Source: Acidobacteriota bacterium (GTDB lineage: Bacteria > Acidobacteriota > Vicinamibacteria > Vicinamibacterales > UBA2999). Taken from it: 36,688 nucleotides of DNA. Shown here in pieces: positions 24,251 through 32,359 of the stretch; the stretch's first letter is position 1, and each line of letters begins with the position of its first letter. The stretch spans positions 1 to 36,688 of the forward strand of contig JACPCS010000147.1 of assembly GCA_016184455.1 (NCBI GenBank). Reading direction: 5' to 3'. A model generated the notes under the pieces. That model was not told the DNA's origin. It worked only from the letters and a program-made list of their open reading frames with translations, and did no database searches. Position numbers and translations under genes: made by a program.

Positions 24251-25365
24251 TGGAGTGCTCCGATCGAAGGTTGAGGCGAGGCCTGAATGGTGTCGTCCTG
24301 GGGAACGATCACGACGTCTTCCGGACGGACCTCCAGGTACACGGTATCCCGAGGCCGCAGGTGTGTCCGTCCGAGGACGCGCGCGGAGAGGGGCATGTCG
24401 ATGTTGGCGACGGCCAGCGACAGGTGTTCGAGCTCGCCGAGAAACGTAGTGCTCATCACCTGCGCGGGGATCCCATCCCCGTTCGAGGCAAACCGCAGAT
24501 GATGCGGCCTGATGCATACCTTTGCGGCAGTCCGATCCTCCAGGTGCGGCGCCGCAAAGCTTCCGAGCGGCGTGTGAACGACGCCGTTCACGCACGTGCC
24601 GCAAAGCTCGTTCAGTTCGCTGAAGATCCGCGCGGCGGCAAGTGTCAAGGGGCGTGCGTACAAGTCGTCCGGGCGGGCGCATTCCACGAGACGCCCGCCG
24701 TGGAGGAGCGCGATCCGGTCCGCAATCCGCATAGCCTCATCGGGATCGTGCGTCACGACGACCGTTGTGGTGCCGGTGTCGCGGAGCAACGCCATCGCAT
24801 GCCTGCGGATGTCGTCGCGGAGCCGGCCGTCGAGGCTGGAGAACGGTTCGTCCATCAGCAGCACGCGCGGCCGCGGCGCAAGCGCGCGGGCGAGCGCGAC
24901 GCGCTGACGTTCGCCGCCCGACAGCATGTGCGGATAATTCGTGGCGTAGCGCCGCAGGTTCACCCGGTCGAGCAGTGCCGCGACGATCCCATCGATCTCG
25001 GAGCGGGAACGGCCGCGGAGTCCGAACGCCACGTTTTCGGCAATCGTCAGATGAGGAAACAGGGCATAGTCCTGAAACACCATGCCCACGTGCCGCCGCT
25101 CCGGCTCCACGAATCGCGTCGGACCGGCCACCTCCACGCCCTCGAGGAGGATCCGCCCGGCGGCGGGCCGCTCGATGCCCGCCACGAGTCGAAGCAGCGT
25201 CGACTTGCCGGATCCCGACGGCCCGAGCAGGCACAGGATTTCCCGATCCCTCACTTCGAGCGACACCGCGTCGAGGGCGGTAATCGCGCCGTAGTGCAGC
25301 GCAACGCCTTCGAGTGCCAGCTTCGGGCTCGGCGACCGCGTCGACGCACTGAGACTGAGTCTCAC
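24247..25365 (-). CDS. Iron(III) ABC transporter, ATPase (372 aa)
   Basis: Walker A GPSGSGKST (48-56), Q-loop Q98, signature LSGGERQRVALARAL (148-162), Walker B VLLMDEP (168-174) and the switch His in VVTHDPDE (206) are all present. A C-terminal OB-type regulatory domain follows (VCIRPHHLRF, LRPRDTVYLEVRPEDVVIV), as in FbpC/PotA-like proteins. Its GTG start (25365) lies at the very edge of the palindrome in repeat copy B, giving a leader of only about a dozen bases from the predicted promoter. A downstream start seems unlikely, because no ATG, GTG or TTG occurs in frame before the domain begins (LALEGVALHYG). Known role: powers Fe3+ import through the permease encoded in the same operon. Confidence 0.92.
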   Translation of the reverse strand: MRLSLSASTRSPSPKLALEGVALHYGAITALDAVSLEVRDREILCLLGPSGSGKSTLLRLVAGIERPAAGRILLEGVEVAGPTRFVEPERRHVGMVFQDYALFPHLTIAENVAFGLRGRSRSEIDGIVAALLDRVNLRRYATNYPHMLSGGERQRVALARALAPRPRVLLMDEPFSSLDGRLRDDIRRHAMALLRDTGTTTVVVTHDPDEAMRIADRIALLHGGRLVECARPDDLYARPLTLAAARIFSELNELCGTCVNGVVHTPLGSFAAPHLEDRTAAKVCIRPHHLRFASNGDGIPAQVMSTTFLGELEHLSLAVANIDMPLSARVLGRTHLRPRDTVYLEVRPEDVVIVPQDDTIQASPQPSIGALQ

Positions 25366-25422
25366 TTTCAGATTTGAGTCTATTTTCGACTTCTTTGATC
25401 GGTCAAGAGGAAAGAATCCGCT
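25348..25422 (-). promoter_or_regulatory. 75-bp duplicated promoter/operator, copy B
   Basis: Second copy of the segment at 21415-21489. On the minus strand TTGACC (25401-25406), a 16-base spacer and AATAGA (25379-25384) form a weaker promoter than in copy A. The palindrome TGAGACTGAGTCTCA (25350-25364) is unchanged and overlaps the first codons of the ATPase gene. On the plus strand the segment forms the region just before the M16 peptidase gene, so it may also affect that gene. Confidence 0.75.
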
Positions 25423-25433
25423 ACGATGCGGAC

Positions 25434-26747
25434 GTGGACCCGGGTGCGCTGCCCTTCGCCATACGACAGCTCGCCAACGGCCTCGACGTCATCGTCCACG
25501 AGGACCATCACGTGCCGATCGTGGCCGTAAACATCTGGTACCACGTGGGCTCGAAGAACGAGCAGCCGGGGCAGACCGGCTTCGCGCACCTGTTCGAGCA
25601 CCTCATGTTCGAAGGATCGGCGCACCACGACACCGGCTACTTCCCGCCGCTGCAGCGGGCCGGCGCGGTGCTGAATGGTTCCACCAACACCGACCGGACC
25701 AACTACTGGGAGGTGGTGCCGACGAGCGCGATCGACCTGGCGTTATGGCTCGAGTCGGACCGCATGGGGTATCTGCTGCCGGCGCTCACCGAACAGCGCT
25801 TTCAGACGCAGCGCGACATCGTCCTGAACGAGCGGCGGCAGAACTATGAAAACCGGCCGTACGGGCTCGCGGTCATGGCGATCATGGCCGCGCTCTATCC
25901 CGAGGATCACCCGTACCACTGGCTGACGATTGGCGCCGCCGACGACCTTCGGGCGATGCGGCTGGAGGACGTGCAGGCGTTCTTCCGCACGTACTACCAT
26001 CCGGCTAACGCCTCGCTCACGCTGGCCGGCGACATCGACACGGCGCGCGCGTTCGAGCTGGCGGACCGGTATTTCGGCGACCTGTCGGCGGGCGTGCCGC
26101 CGGCGCCCGTCGAGGCTGCCGCGTCGCTTGCCCGGGAGGTGCGGCTCGTGCTGGACGATCGCGTCGAGCTGCCGCGGATCTACATCGCCTGGCACTCGCC
26201 CGCGATGTTTGGTAGACGCGATGCCGAGATGGATCTCATCGCCGACCTGCTCGCCAATGGCAAGATGTCGCGCCTGTATCGGACGCTGGTGTACGACCGC
26301 CGCGTGGCGCTCGACGTCTCGGCCTATCAGAATTCGCGCGAGCTCTCGAGCTTCTTCCTCCTCGTGGCGACGGCAGCGCCCGGACAGAGCCTCACGGACC
26401 TTGCGGGACTCATCGACGTCGAGCTGCAGCAGCTTCGCGACGAGGGGCCCTCGCAGGCAGAGATGGAGCGCGCCGGCGCGCAGGTGGAGGCGCATTTCAT
26501 GTACCGGCTCCAGACCGTGGGTGGCTTCGGCGGCAAGTCGGATCAGCTCAATGCGTACAACGTGTTTCGCGGCGACCCCGGCTTCTTTGCGGCCGATCTG
26601 GCGCGCTATCGCGCCGCCACCCGTGAAGACGTGCGCGAGGCGGCCCGGAGCGTGCTCGCCTCCGATCGGCGGGTCGTGCTGAGCGTCGTGCCGCGGAGCC
26701 AGCCCGCGCTCGGCCTGGCCGGCTCCGAGCCGGTGTCGGTCTCCTGA
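25434..26747 (+). CDS. M16 family zinc peptidase, catalytic member (437 aa from GTG 25434)
   Basis: Inverted zinc motif HLFEH (residues 52-56) in GFAHLFEHLMFEGS, with the downstream glutamate region QRDIVLNERRQNYENRPYG, marks an active M16 (pitrilysin/processing peptidase-like) enzyme. The N-terminal P.A...LANGLDVIVHEDHHVPIVAVNIWYHVGSKNE is typical. The preferred start is GTG 25434, just past repeat copy B; TTG codons at 25374 and 25395 inside the repeat are in frame alternatives. None has a convincing Shine-Dalgarno and no signal peptide is visible, unlike many bacterial M16 proteins. The N-terminus may thus have been altered by the island's arrival. Expected role: degradation of peptides in a two-part chamber with the next gene product. 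Confidence 0.88.
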   Translation: MDPGALPFAIRQLANGLDVIVHEDHHVPIVAVNIWYHVGSKNEQPGQTGFAHLFEHLMFEGSAHHDTGYFPPLQRAGAVLNGSTNTDRTNYWEVVPTSAIDLALWLESDRMGYLLPALTEQRFQTQRDIVLNERRQNYENRPYGLAVMAIMAALYPEDHPYHWLTIGAADDLRAMRLEDVQAFFRTYYHPANASLTLAGDIDTARAFELADRYFGDLSAGVPPAPVEAAASLAREVRLVLDDRVELPRIYIAWHSPAMFGRRDAEMDLIADLLANGKMSRLYRTLVYDRRVALDVSAYQNSRELSSFFLLVATAAPGQSLTDLAGLIDVELQQLRDEGPSQAEMERAGAQVEAHFMYRLQTVGGFGGKSDQLNAYNVFRGDPGFFAADLARYRAATREDVREAARSVLASDRRVVLSVVPRSQPALGLAGSEPVSVS

Positions 26748-28111
26748 TGCGGGCGGATCGCTCACGCCTGCCGGACGTCGGGCCCGATCCAGCCTTCCGG
26801 TTCCCACGTGTCGTCCGGCACAGGCTCGGCAACGGGCTCGACGTGCGCACGGTCGAGCATCACACCGTCCCGGTCGTCTCCTGCGTGCTGCTCGTGCACG
26901 GCGGCGCGGGCGCCGATCCTCCCGACGAAGAGGGCCTGGCGGCGCTGACGGCGGACATGCTCGATGAAGGCACCGGCGACCTCAGCGCGATCGAAGTCTC
27001 GGAGGCGTTTGCGCGCATCGGCGCCGAGTACGACGTCGACATCGGCCCCGACGCCGCGCAGTTCGGCCTGACGATGCTGTCACGCTTCGCGGAGCGTGGC
27101 GTGTCGATGCTCGCCGACATCGTCGTGCGCCCGAGTCTCCGATCGACGGACTTCGAGCGCGTCCGCAAGCTCCGGCTCGACCGGCTGCGGCAATTGAAGG
27201 ATCTCCCTCCGGCCGTGGCCGAGCGCTGGTTCCTGCGGCTGCTCTATGGGACGCATGCCTACGGCCATCTGCCGATCGGCACCGAGCCATCGCTGCAGGC
27301 GTGCCGGCTCGAACGCGTGGCCGAGTTCCATGCGGCGGTCTTCCGTCCGCATCGCGCGACGCTGGTCCTCGCAGGTCCGCTGTCGCATGAACGGCTCGCG
27401 GCCGTCGCGGCCGAGGCCTTCGCTCCGTGGGGTGGCGGCACGCCGGCAGATGGATGGAGTGCCGGCGACATCGACGCTCGCTACGTCCCGCCGCGCCTTG
27501 CGGTGGTCCCGCGGGCGGGCGCCGCCCAATCCGAGCTGCGGATCGGACATCTGTCGGCGCCGCGGAGCACGCCGGACTATCCGGCGCTGCTCGTCATGAA
27601 CGCGGTGGTTGGCGGTCAGTTCGTGAGCCGCATCAACCTGCGCCTGCGCGAGGAGAAGGGCTACACCTACAGCGCGCGGACCGGATTCGACTGGCGCAAG
27701 GGCGTCGCGCCGTTCGCGCTGCAGGCGAGCGTCCACACCACGGCGACCGCGGAGGCGATTCGCGACACGCTCACCGAATTCGAGGCCATTCGAGGCAGCC
27801 GGCCGCCATCCGACGCGGAAATGGCGCTGGCGAAGGCGTCGCTCACGCGCGGGTACCCGCGCAACTTCGAGACCGCGCCGCAGGTGGCGCGATCGGTGGC
27901 ACAGCTCGCGCTCTACGGTCTGCCGGATTCTTACTTCGAGGAGTTCATCCCGCGCGTCGCGGCCATCGAGCGGGACGACGTGGTTCGAGCGGCGGAGCGG
28001 TATATCGATCCGGCCCGAGCGGTCGCGCTCGTCGTTGGTGATTACGCCACGATGGGCGAGTCGCTTGCGCCGCTCGGCCTGGGCGACCCGCAGATTCTTG
28101 CGCTCGAGTGA
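26747..28111 (+). CDS. M16 family peptidase, non-catalytic partner (454 aa)
   Basis: ATG 26747 overlaps the preceding stop by one base (TGATG), so the two are coupled. It shares the M16 fold (RHRLGNGLDVRTVEHHTVPVVSCVLLVHGGAGADP, DILARY-like helices), but where HxxEH should stand it reads GLAALTADMLDEGT, so it cannot bind zinc. It does keep the Arg/Tyr segment of partner subunits, RLREEKGYTYSARTGF (about residue 300). Known for the family: such pairs form a heterodimer in which the inactive half helps to hold the substrate. No signal peptide is visible. It ends three bases before the convergent hydrolase gene. Confidence 0.9.
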   Translation: MRADRSRLPDVGPDPAFRFPRVVRHRLGNGLDVRTVEHHTVPVVSCVLLVHGGAGADPPDEEGLAALTADMLDEGTGDLSAIEVSEAFARIGAEYDVDIGPDAAQFGLTMLSRFAERGVSMLADIVVRPSLRSTDFERVRKLRLDRLRQLKDLPPAVAERWFLRLLYGTHAYGHLPIGTEPSLQACRLERVAEFHAAVFRPHRATLVLAGPLSHERLAAVAAEAFAPWGGGTPADGWSAGDIDARYVPPRLAVVPRAGAAQSELRIGHLSAPRSTPDYPALLVMNAVVGGQFVSRINLRLREEKGYTYSARTGFDWRKGVAPFALQASVHTTATAEAIRDTLTEFEAIRGSRPPSDAEMALAKASLTRGYPRNFETAPQVARSVAQLALYGLPDSYFEEFIPRVAAIERDDVVRAAERYIDPARAVALVVGDYATMGESLAPLGLGDPQILALE

Positions 28112-28114
28112 TCG

Positions 28115-29167
28115 TCAGAGGTTCTTCATCAAGAACCGGGTCAGCACGTACCCGTCGATGAACTTGAACGGCGCGGCGCCCGTACTGTAGTGACCGCACG
28201 GCAGTGCGGTCACCTCGTGCGGCAAGGCGCGCCGGCTGAACTCGTTGACGAGCGCGCGCGAGAGGTCCACCGGAAACGACAGGTCGTACCGCGCGTACAC
28301 GAGCAGCGTCCGGACGTCGCGCACGCGATCCAGGTACGAATACGGACTGATCGGCCGCCAGACCTCCCGAAGCGTGTCCAGGTCGATGTGCCCATCGAGT
28401 CCCGCGCGGACATGCGCCGTCGACAGGCCGCGCCACACGACGTCGGCAAACCAGGGCGACACATGGTTGAGCGCCTGCGCCCGGATCCGTGGCTCGTGGG
28501 CCGCGGTCAGCATGGCCAGACACGAACCGAGGCTCGTCCCGAGAATCCCAATCCGCTCGTACCCCTCCTGGGCGAGCCACGCAACGGCGCGCCGGGCGTC
28601 GACGACGGCCTGACGGCAGACCTGAATCGTGCGAGCGAGGTTCGAGCTGACGATGTAGTCGGCCCGGGTGAGCTCGGGCGGCATGCGCGCGTCATGGTAG
28701 GGCAGACTCAAGCGCAGCGCACTGATGCCGACGCGCGCGAGCACCCGGGCCAGCGCGACGTGCCCCTCCGCGTCGGCGTTCCATTGCGGCAGGATGAGAA
28801 CGGCCCGGCGAAGGCCGCGTGTCTTCTGTCCCCGTTGAGGTGGCAGAAACCACCGCGCATAGACGGTGTTGTTCTCTGCGTGTGGGGTCGTGATCGGGCT
28901 GGGGAACCGCAGCGTCCCGGCCTCGCCACGCTGGCGGCGATCCGCCGAGGCGGGCTCGACGTCGTACTCGCGCGTGGGCGGCGCATCGAAGAACGCGGTC
29001 GTGTCGCGCATGACCTCGTCGACCCAGCCGCGGATGTGCTGGAGCGGGTGGCTCGTGTGGCCGTTGGGTGGGATCCAGTCGAGCCCCCATTCGAACGGGC
29101 GGACCACGCGATTGGTGGTGACCGACGCAAGACGGCGCTCCCAGGCGTGGAACAGCGGCGCAATCAT
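28115..29167 (-). CDS. Alpha/beta hydrolase, ABHD18-like (350 aa)
   Basis: Starts at ATG 29167. An alpha/beta-hydrolase core is visible: ILPQWNADAEGHVALARVLARVG, then the nucleophile elbow GTSLGS (about residue 208), the acid LVYARYDLSFP (about 300) and the His in PCGHYSTG (about 328). The N-terminus (FEWGLDWIP, W..E) and overall order fit the ABHD18/DUF2048 type. No signal peptide. Substrate unknown; esterase or lipase activity is the usual expectation. It is convergent with the M16 pair and probably transcribed alone. Confidence 0.85.
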   Translation of the reverse strand: MIAPLFHAWERRLASVTTNRVVRPFEWGLDWIPPNGHTSHPLQHIRGWVDEVMRDTTAFFDAPPTREYDVEPASADRRQRGEAGTLRFPSPITTPHAENNTVYARWFLPPQRGQKTRGLRRAVLILPQWNADAEGHVALARVLARVGISALRLSLPYHDARMPPELTRADYIVSSNLARTIQVCRQAVVDARRAVAWLAQEGYERIGILGTSLGSCLAMLTAAHEPRIRAQALNHVSPWFADVVWRGLSTAHVRAGLDGHIDLDTLREVWRPISPYSYLDRVRDVRTLLVYARYDLSFPVDLSRALVNEFSRRALPHEVTALPCGHYSTGAAPFKFIDGYVLTRFLMKNL

Positions 29168-29197
29168 TCAGGTCTGATCATTGCAGCACGACCAGTC

Positions 29198-29362
29198 ATG
29201 CAGGAGCAGCCCCGCAAGCCCGACGTGCCGCGCCCGCCCGGCGTACCCGACGTGGTCGACGTGCCGCCGCCGGACATCAGTCCTGCGCCGCCACCCGATA
29301 TTCCGCCGCAGCCGCTCCCCGATCGTCCTGAGCCTCAACGCGACGCTCCGGGCCCGAGGTGA
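29198..29362 (+). CDS. Possible proline-rich small protein (54 aa)
   Basis: An ATG-started frame, preceded by no strong Shine-Dalgarno, encodes a sequence of repeating Pro-Asp and Pro-Pro units (KPDVPRPPGVPDVVDVPPP, PPPDIPPQPLPDRPEPQ). It overlaps the 3' end of the amidase gene on the other strand by 28 bases and lies divergent from the hydrolase gene. Such biased composition can come from chance in GC-rich DNA, but the regular P-D-x-P spacing is suggestive. No function can be given. Confidence 0.35.
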   Translation: MQEQPRKPDVPRPPGVPDVVDVPPPDISPAPPPDIPPQPLPDRPEPQRDAPGPR

Positions 29363-30690
29363 GGCTCGAGCGCCGACGCGAGAGACAGGAGCTCCGCGTC
29401 GTCGCCCCGGCGGCCCACGATCTGCGCGCCGACCGGGAGTTTCTCGGCCGTGAGACCGCACGGGATCGTCAGCGACGGGTGCCCCGTGATGTTGAAGAGC
29501 TGCGTGAGCCGCAGCATGACGTTGCGGACCGGCTCATCGGCGCCGCCAATGCGGACCGTCTCGACGCCGATCTTCGGCGCGGGAATCGCGAGCGACGGCA
29601 GCAGCAGCGCGTCGACGCCCGTGAGCGCCGCGTCCACCTCGGCCGTGAGCACGTCGCGCCCGCGCAGCGCGCGGACGTAATCCTCCGCGAGAATGTACCG
29701 CCCCATTTCGAGGCGCAGCCGCACGTTGGGCGTGTAGGCGTCAGGGCATCGATCGAGCGTCGCCGCGTGATACGCGGCAGCCTCCGATAGACCGATGTGC
29801 AGGTAGATGGGCACAATGTCGCCGGCATGCGGGATCGACGCTTCGACCAGCTCGACCCCGGCGCTCCGCAGACGGCCGCAGGCACCCTCGAACGCGTCGG
29901 CCACGCCGGCGTCGAGCAACGCCATGAAGTACGGACCGAGCAGCGCCAGGCGCATGCGGCGGGCGTCGCGCGGGATGGGCGCCGCCGGCGGCGCCCCGCG
30001 CAGCACATCGAACAGCAGCTGCGCGTCCTCCACCGATCGACAGATCGGGCCCAGATGATCCATCGTCGTGCTGAGCGGGACGACCCCGTCGGTCGGCAGC
30101 ACGCCGAGCGTCGGCTTGAATCCGACCAGGCCGCACGCCGCCGCGGGAATGCGGATCGAGCCGCCCGTATCGGTGCCGATCGACCCGTAGGCCATGCCTG
30201 CCAGCACCGAGGCTGCCGATCCGCCCGACGATCCGCCCGGCGAGCGGGTGGGATCGAGCGGATGCCGCGCCGGTCCGAACGCGGATTCTTCGCTGGTCGT
30301 GCCGAACGCGAACTCGTGCAGATTGGTCTTGCCGACGATTACCGCGCCCGCCTCGCGCAGACGGCCGACACTCGTCGCGTCGGCGGCGGCGACGTGGTCT
30401 TCACGTACGCGCGATGCGGCCGTCGTGGCGACGCCGCGCATGTCGATCACATCCTTCAGCGAGATCGGTACGCCGTGCAGCAGCCCGCGCCGCCGGCCGG
30501 CCGCGATCTCCGCGTCGGCCCTTCTGGCTGCCTCGAGCGCGGCGTCTGCGAGCACGCGCGTGAAGGCATTGAGCGACGCGCTACGGGTCGCGATGGCCTG
30601 CAGGCACTGCTCGGTCGCCTGCTGCGCGGTCGTTTCACGGGCGGCGAGCGCCCGTCCAAGCGCGGCAATCGTCTGCGGTTGATCGTTCAT
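29335..30690 (-). CDS. Amidase-signature enzyme (451 aa)
   Basis: Starts at ATG 30690. The Ser-cisSer-Lys triad of amidase-signature enzymes is present: K79 in GVPISLKD, S154 in SPGGSSGGSAAS and S178 in GTDTGGSIRIPA. A full amidase domain follows up to about residue 440. The family hydrolyses C-N bonds of amides, including GatA-type amidotransferase subunits, allophanate hydrolases and biuret-type amidases. With no gatB or gatC nearby, a stand-alone amidase is more likely. The small gene before it overlaps by four bases (ATGA), which recalls AtzG/AtzE-like or GatC/GatA pairs, where a small protein helps the amidase; this is inference. Confidence 0.9.
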   Translation of the reverse strand: MNDQPQTIAALGRALAARETTAQQATEQCLQAIATRSASLNAFTRVLADAALEAARRADAEIAAGRRRGLLHGVPISLKDVIDMRGVATTAASRVREDHVAAADATSVGRLREAGAVIVGKTNLHEFAFGTTSEESAFGPARHPLDPTRSPGGSSGGSAASVLAGMAYGSIGTDTGGSIRIPAAACGLVGFKPTLGVLPTDGVVPLSTTMDHLGPICRSVEDAQLLFDVLRGAPPAAPIPRDARRMRLALLGPYFMALLDAGVADAFEGACGRLRSAGVELVEASIPHAGDIVPIYLHIGLSEAAAYHAATLDRCPDAYTPNVRLRLEMGRYILAEDYVRALRGRDVLTAEVDAALTGVDALLLPSLAIPAPKIGVETVRIGGADEPVRNVMLRLTQLFNITGHPSLTIPCGLTAEKLPVGAQIVGRRGDDAELLSLASALEPHLGPGASR

Positions 30691-30905
30691 TCGCGTTCGC
30701 TGGTCCGGCTGCCTTCGACTGCGCTCAGGCCAGGAAAGCCGGACGCTACGTCCGATTCGCGCTGCCCGGTGGCGTCGGCGTTCCAGTCGGCGATCCGCAG
30801 CGCAGACGTCGCGCGGGCGAGCGCCTCGAGCAGCGGCCGCAGCGCCGGCAGGCCGCGGCGGTCTGCATCCTGCATCGCCTGCTCGAGCCACAGCGTGATC
30901 GTCAT
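30687..30905 (-). CDS. Small protein preceding and coupled to the amidase (72 aa)
   Basis: Starts at ATG 30905, ends with an ATGA overlap on the amidase start. The first about 45 residues (MTITLWLEQAMQDADRRGL, PLLEALARATSALRIADWN) form two amphipathic helices, as expected for a GatC/AtzG-like amidase accessory, though I cannot match it to either. The last about 25 residues are encoded by a palindromic repeat element (30703-30744) that reads LSAVEG, the same peptide as the repeats in the addB-like gene. The original C-terminus has therefore probably been extended or replaced by a repeat insertion. Confidence 0.65.
   Translation of the reverse strand: MTITLWLEQAMQDADRRGLPALRPLLEALARATSALRIADWNADATGQRESDVASGFPGLSAVEGSRTSERE
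30703..30744. repeat. REP-like palindromic element inside a small gene
   Basis: GTCCGGCT (30703-30710) and AGCCGGAC (30737-30744) are perfect inverted ends flanking CCTTCGACTGCGCTCAGG. The central 12 bases (30715-30726, reverse complement GAGCGCAGTCGA) are identical to the core of the first repeat in the addB-like gene (3403-3414). The size and structure suit a short non-autonomous dispersed repeat. Confidence 0.7.
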
Positions 30906-30935
30906 GGGCTTCAGGTTACAAGGTACTCGTCACAC

Positions 30936-32351
30936 GTGAGAAGAACGAAAATCATCGCGACGATCGGACCCGCCACCGCCGGCGCCGCAGCGATCGGCGA
31001 ACTGGCCGCCGCCGGCGTCGACGTCTTCCGGCTCAATTTCTCGCACGGCACGCGCGAGACGCACGCGGCGGCGATCGGGCAGATCCGCGAGGCGGCGACG
31101 CGGCACGGCCGCAGCATCGCCATCCTGCAGGACCTCGCCGGCCCGAAGATTCGTACCGGACGACTTCGCGATGGGGTGCCGCTCACGCTGCGCGCCGGAG
31201 ATGCCCTCCGCATCGTGGCGGGCGACCTCGTCGGCGGGGAGGGTCGCGTCTCGACGACGTACGCGGATCTGCCGCGCGTCGTCCGACCGGGCCACACGCT
31301 GCTCGTCGACGATGGCCGCATTCAGTTGAGGGTTGACGAGGTGGCCGGCGGCGAGGTGCGCACGACGGTCATCGACGGCGGCCAGCTCGGAGAACACAAG
31401 GGCATCAACGTGCCGGGCGCGCACCTCCCAAGAGCCGGTCTCACGTCGAAGGATGCGGCCGATCTCGAGTTCGGCGTTTCGCTCGGCGTTGATTTCGTTG
31501 CGCTCAGCTTTGTGCAGGCGGCGGCGGATCTGCAGGAGGCGCGCGAGCGGCTGCATGCCGCCGGGGCGCCTCAGGTGCCGCTTGTGGCCAAGCTGGAACG
31601 TCCCGAGGCCGTGGCGCAGCTCGACGAGATCCTGCGCGAGGCTGATGCCGTGATGGTCGCGCGCGGCGACCTCGGGTTGGAGCTGCCGCTCGAGCGCGTG
31701 CCGCGCGTGCAGCAGGAGGCGACGATGCGCGCCCGCGCGCTCGGCATCCCGGTCATCGTGGCGACGCAGGTGCTCGAGTCGATGCGCACCGAGCCGCGGC
31801 CAACGCGCGCGGAGGTGAGCGACGCGGCTGGCGCGGTCGGCGCCGGCGTCGACGCGATCATGCTCGCGGGGGAGACCGCCGTCGGCCTGTTTCCGATCCG
31901 CGCCGTCCAGACGCTCGATGCGATCGTCGGTGACGCCGAGGCGACGCCGCCCGTTCCCGTCGTCCCGCTCGAAGGACCCACACTCCTCGGCGGACACGGA
32001 CGCGCGATCTGCGAGGGGGCGGTGACGCTGGCCGCGCGCGGCGACGCGGCGGCCATTGTCGCGATCACGCGAGGGGGCAAGACGGCGCGCCTCCTGTCGG
32101 CGCTGCGGCCGCCGGTGCCGATCTGTGCCGCCACCGATGACCCCGGGATCGCGCGGCGACTCGCGCTCGCGTGGGGTGTCGTCCCGATCGTCGCGGATCT
32201 GCAGGGAGACGTGAGTGAGACGGCGTCGCGCATCGGCGGCCTGCTGGTCACGCGCGGCGTGATTCCGGCCGCGTCGACCGTGGTGCTCGTGAGCATCACG
32301 CCCGACCTCGCGCCCGGGCCGTCGAACTTCCTCAAGCTCCAGCGCGCGTAA
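30936..32351 (+). CDS. pyk: Pyruvate kinase (471 aa)
   Basis: Starts at GTG 30936 (RRTKIIATIGPAT). Family marks are DVFRLNFSHG (substrate and K+ site), LQDLAGPKIRTG, a B domain (GDLVGGEGRVSTTYADLP), LSFVQ, the catalytic Lys in VAKLERPEAV, the metal-binding MVARGDLGLELP, and the LAGETAVGLFPI loop. A C-terminal alpha/beta domain completes it. It catalyses phosphoenolpyruvate + ADP to pyruvate + ATP, the last step of glycolysis, in the cytosol. Length is normal. It is divergent from the amidase pair with a 30-base gap. Confidence 0.96.
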   Translation: MRRTKIIATIGPATAGAAAIGELAAAGVDVFRLNFSHGTRETHAAAIGQIREAATRHGRSIAILQDLAGPKIRTGRLRDGVPLTLRAGDALRIVAGDLVGGEGRVSTTYADLPRVVRPGHTLLVDDGRIQLRVDEVAGGEVRTTVIDGGQLGEHKGINVPGAHLPRAGLTSKDAADLEFGVSLGVDFVALSFVQAAADLQEARERLHAAGAPQVPLVAKLERPEAVAQLDEILREADAVMVARGDLGLELPLERVPRVQQEATMRARALGIPVIVATQVLESMRTEPRPTRAEVSDAAGAVGAGVDAIMLAGETAVGLFPIRAVQTLDAIVGDAEATPPVPVVPLEGPTLLGGHGRAICEGAVTLAARGDAAAIVAITRGGKTARLLSALRPPVPICAATDDPGIARRLALAWGVVPIVADLQGDVSETASRIGGLLVTRGVIPAASTVVLVSITPDLAPGPSNFLKLQRA

Positions 32352-32359
32352 CCGACGGT

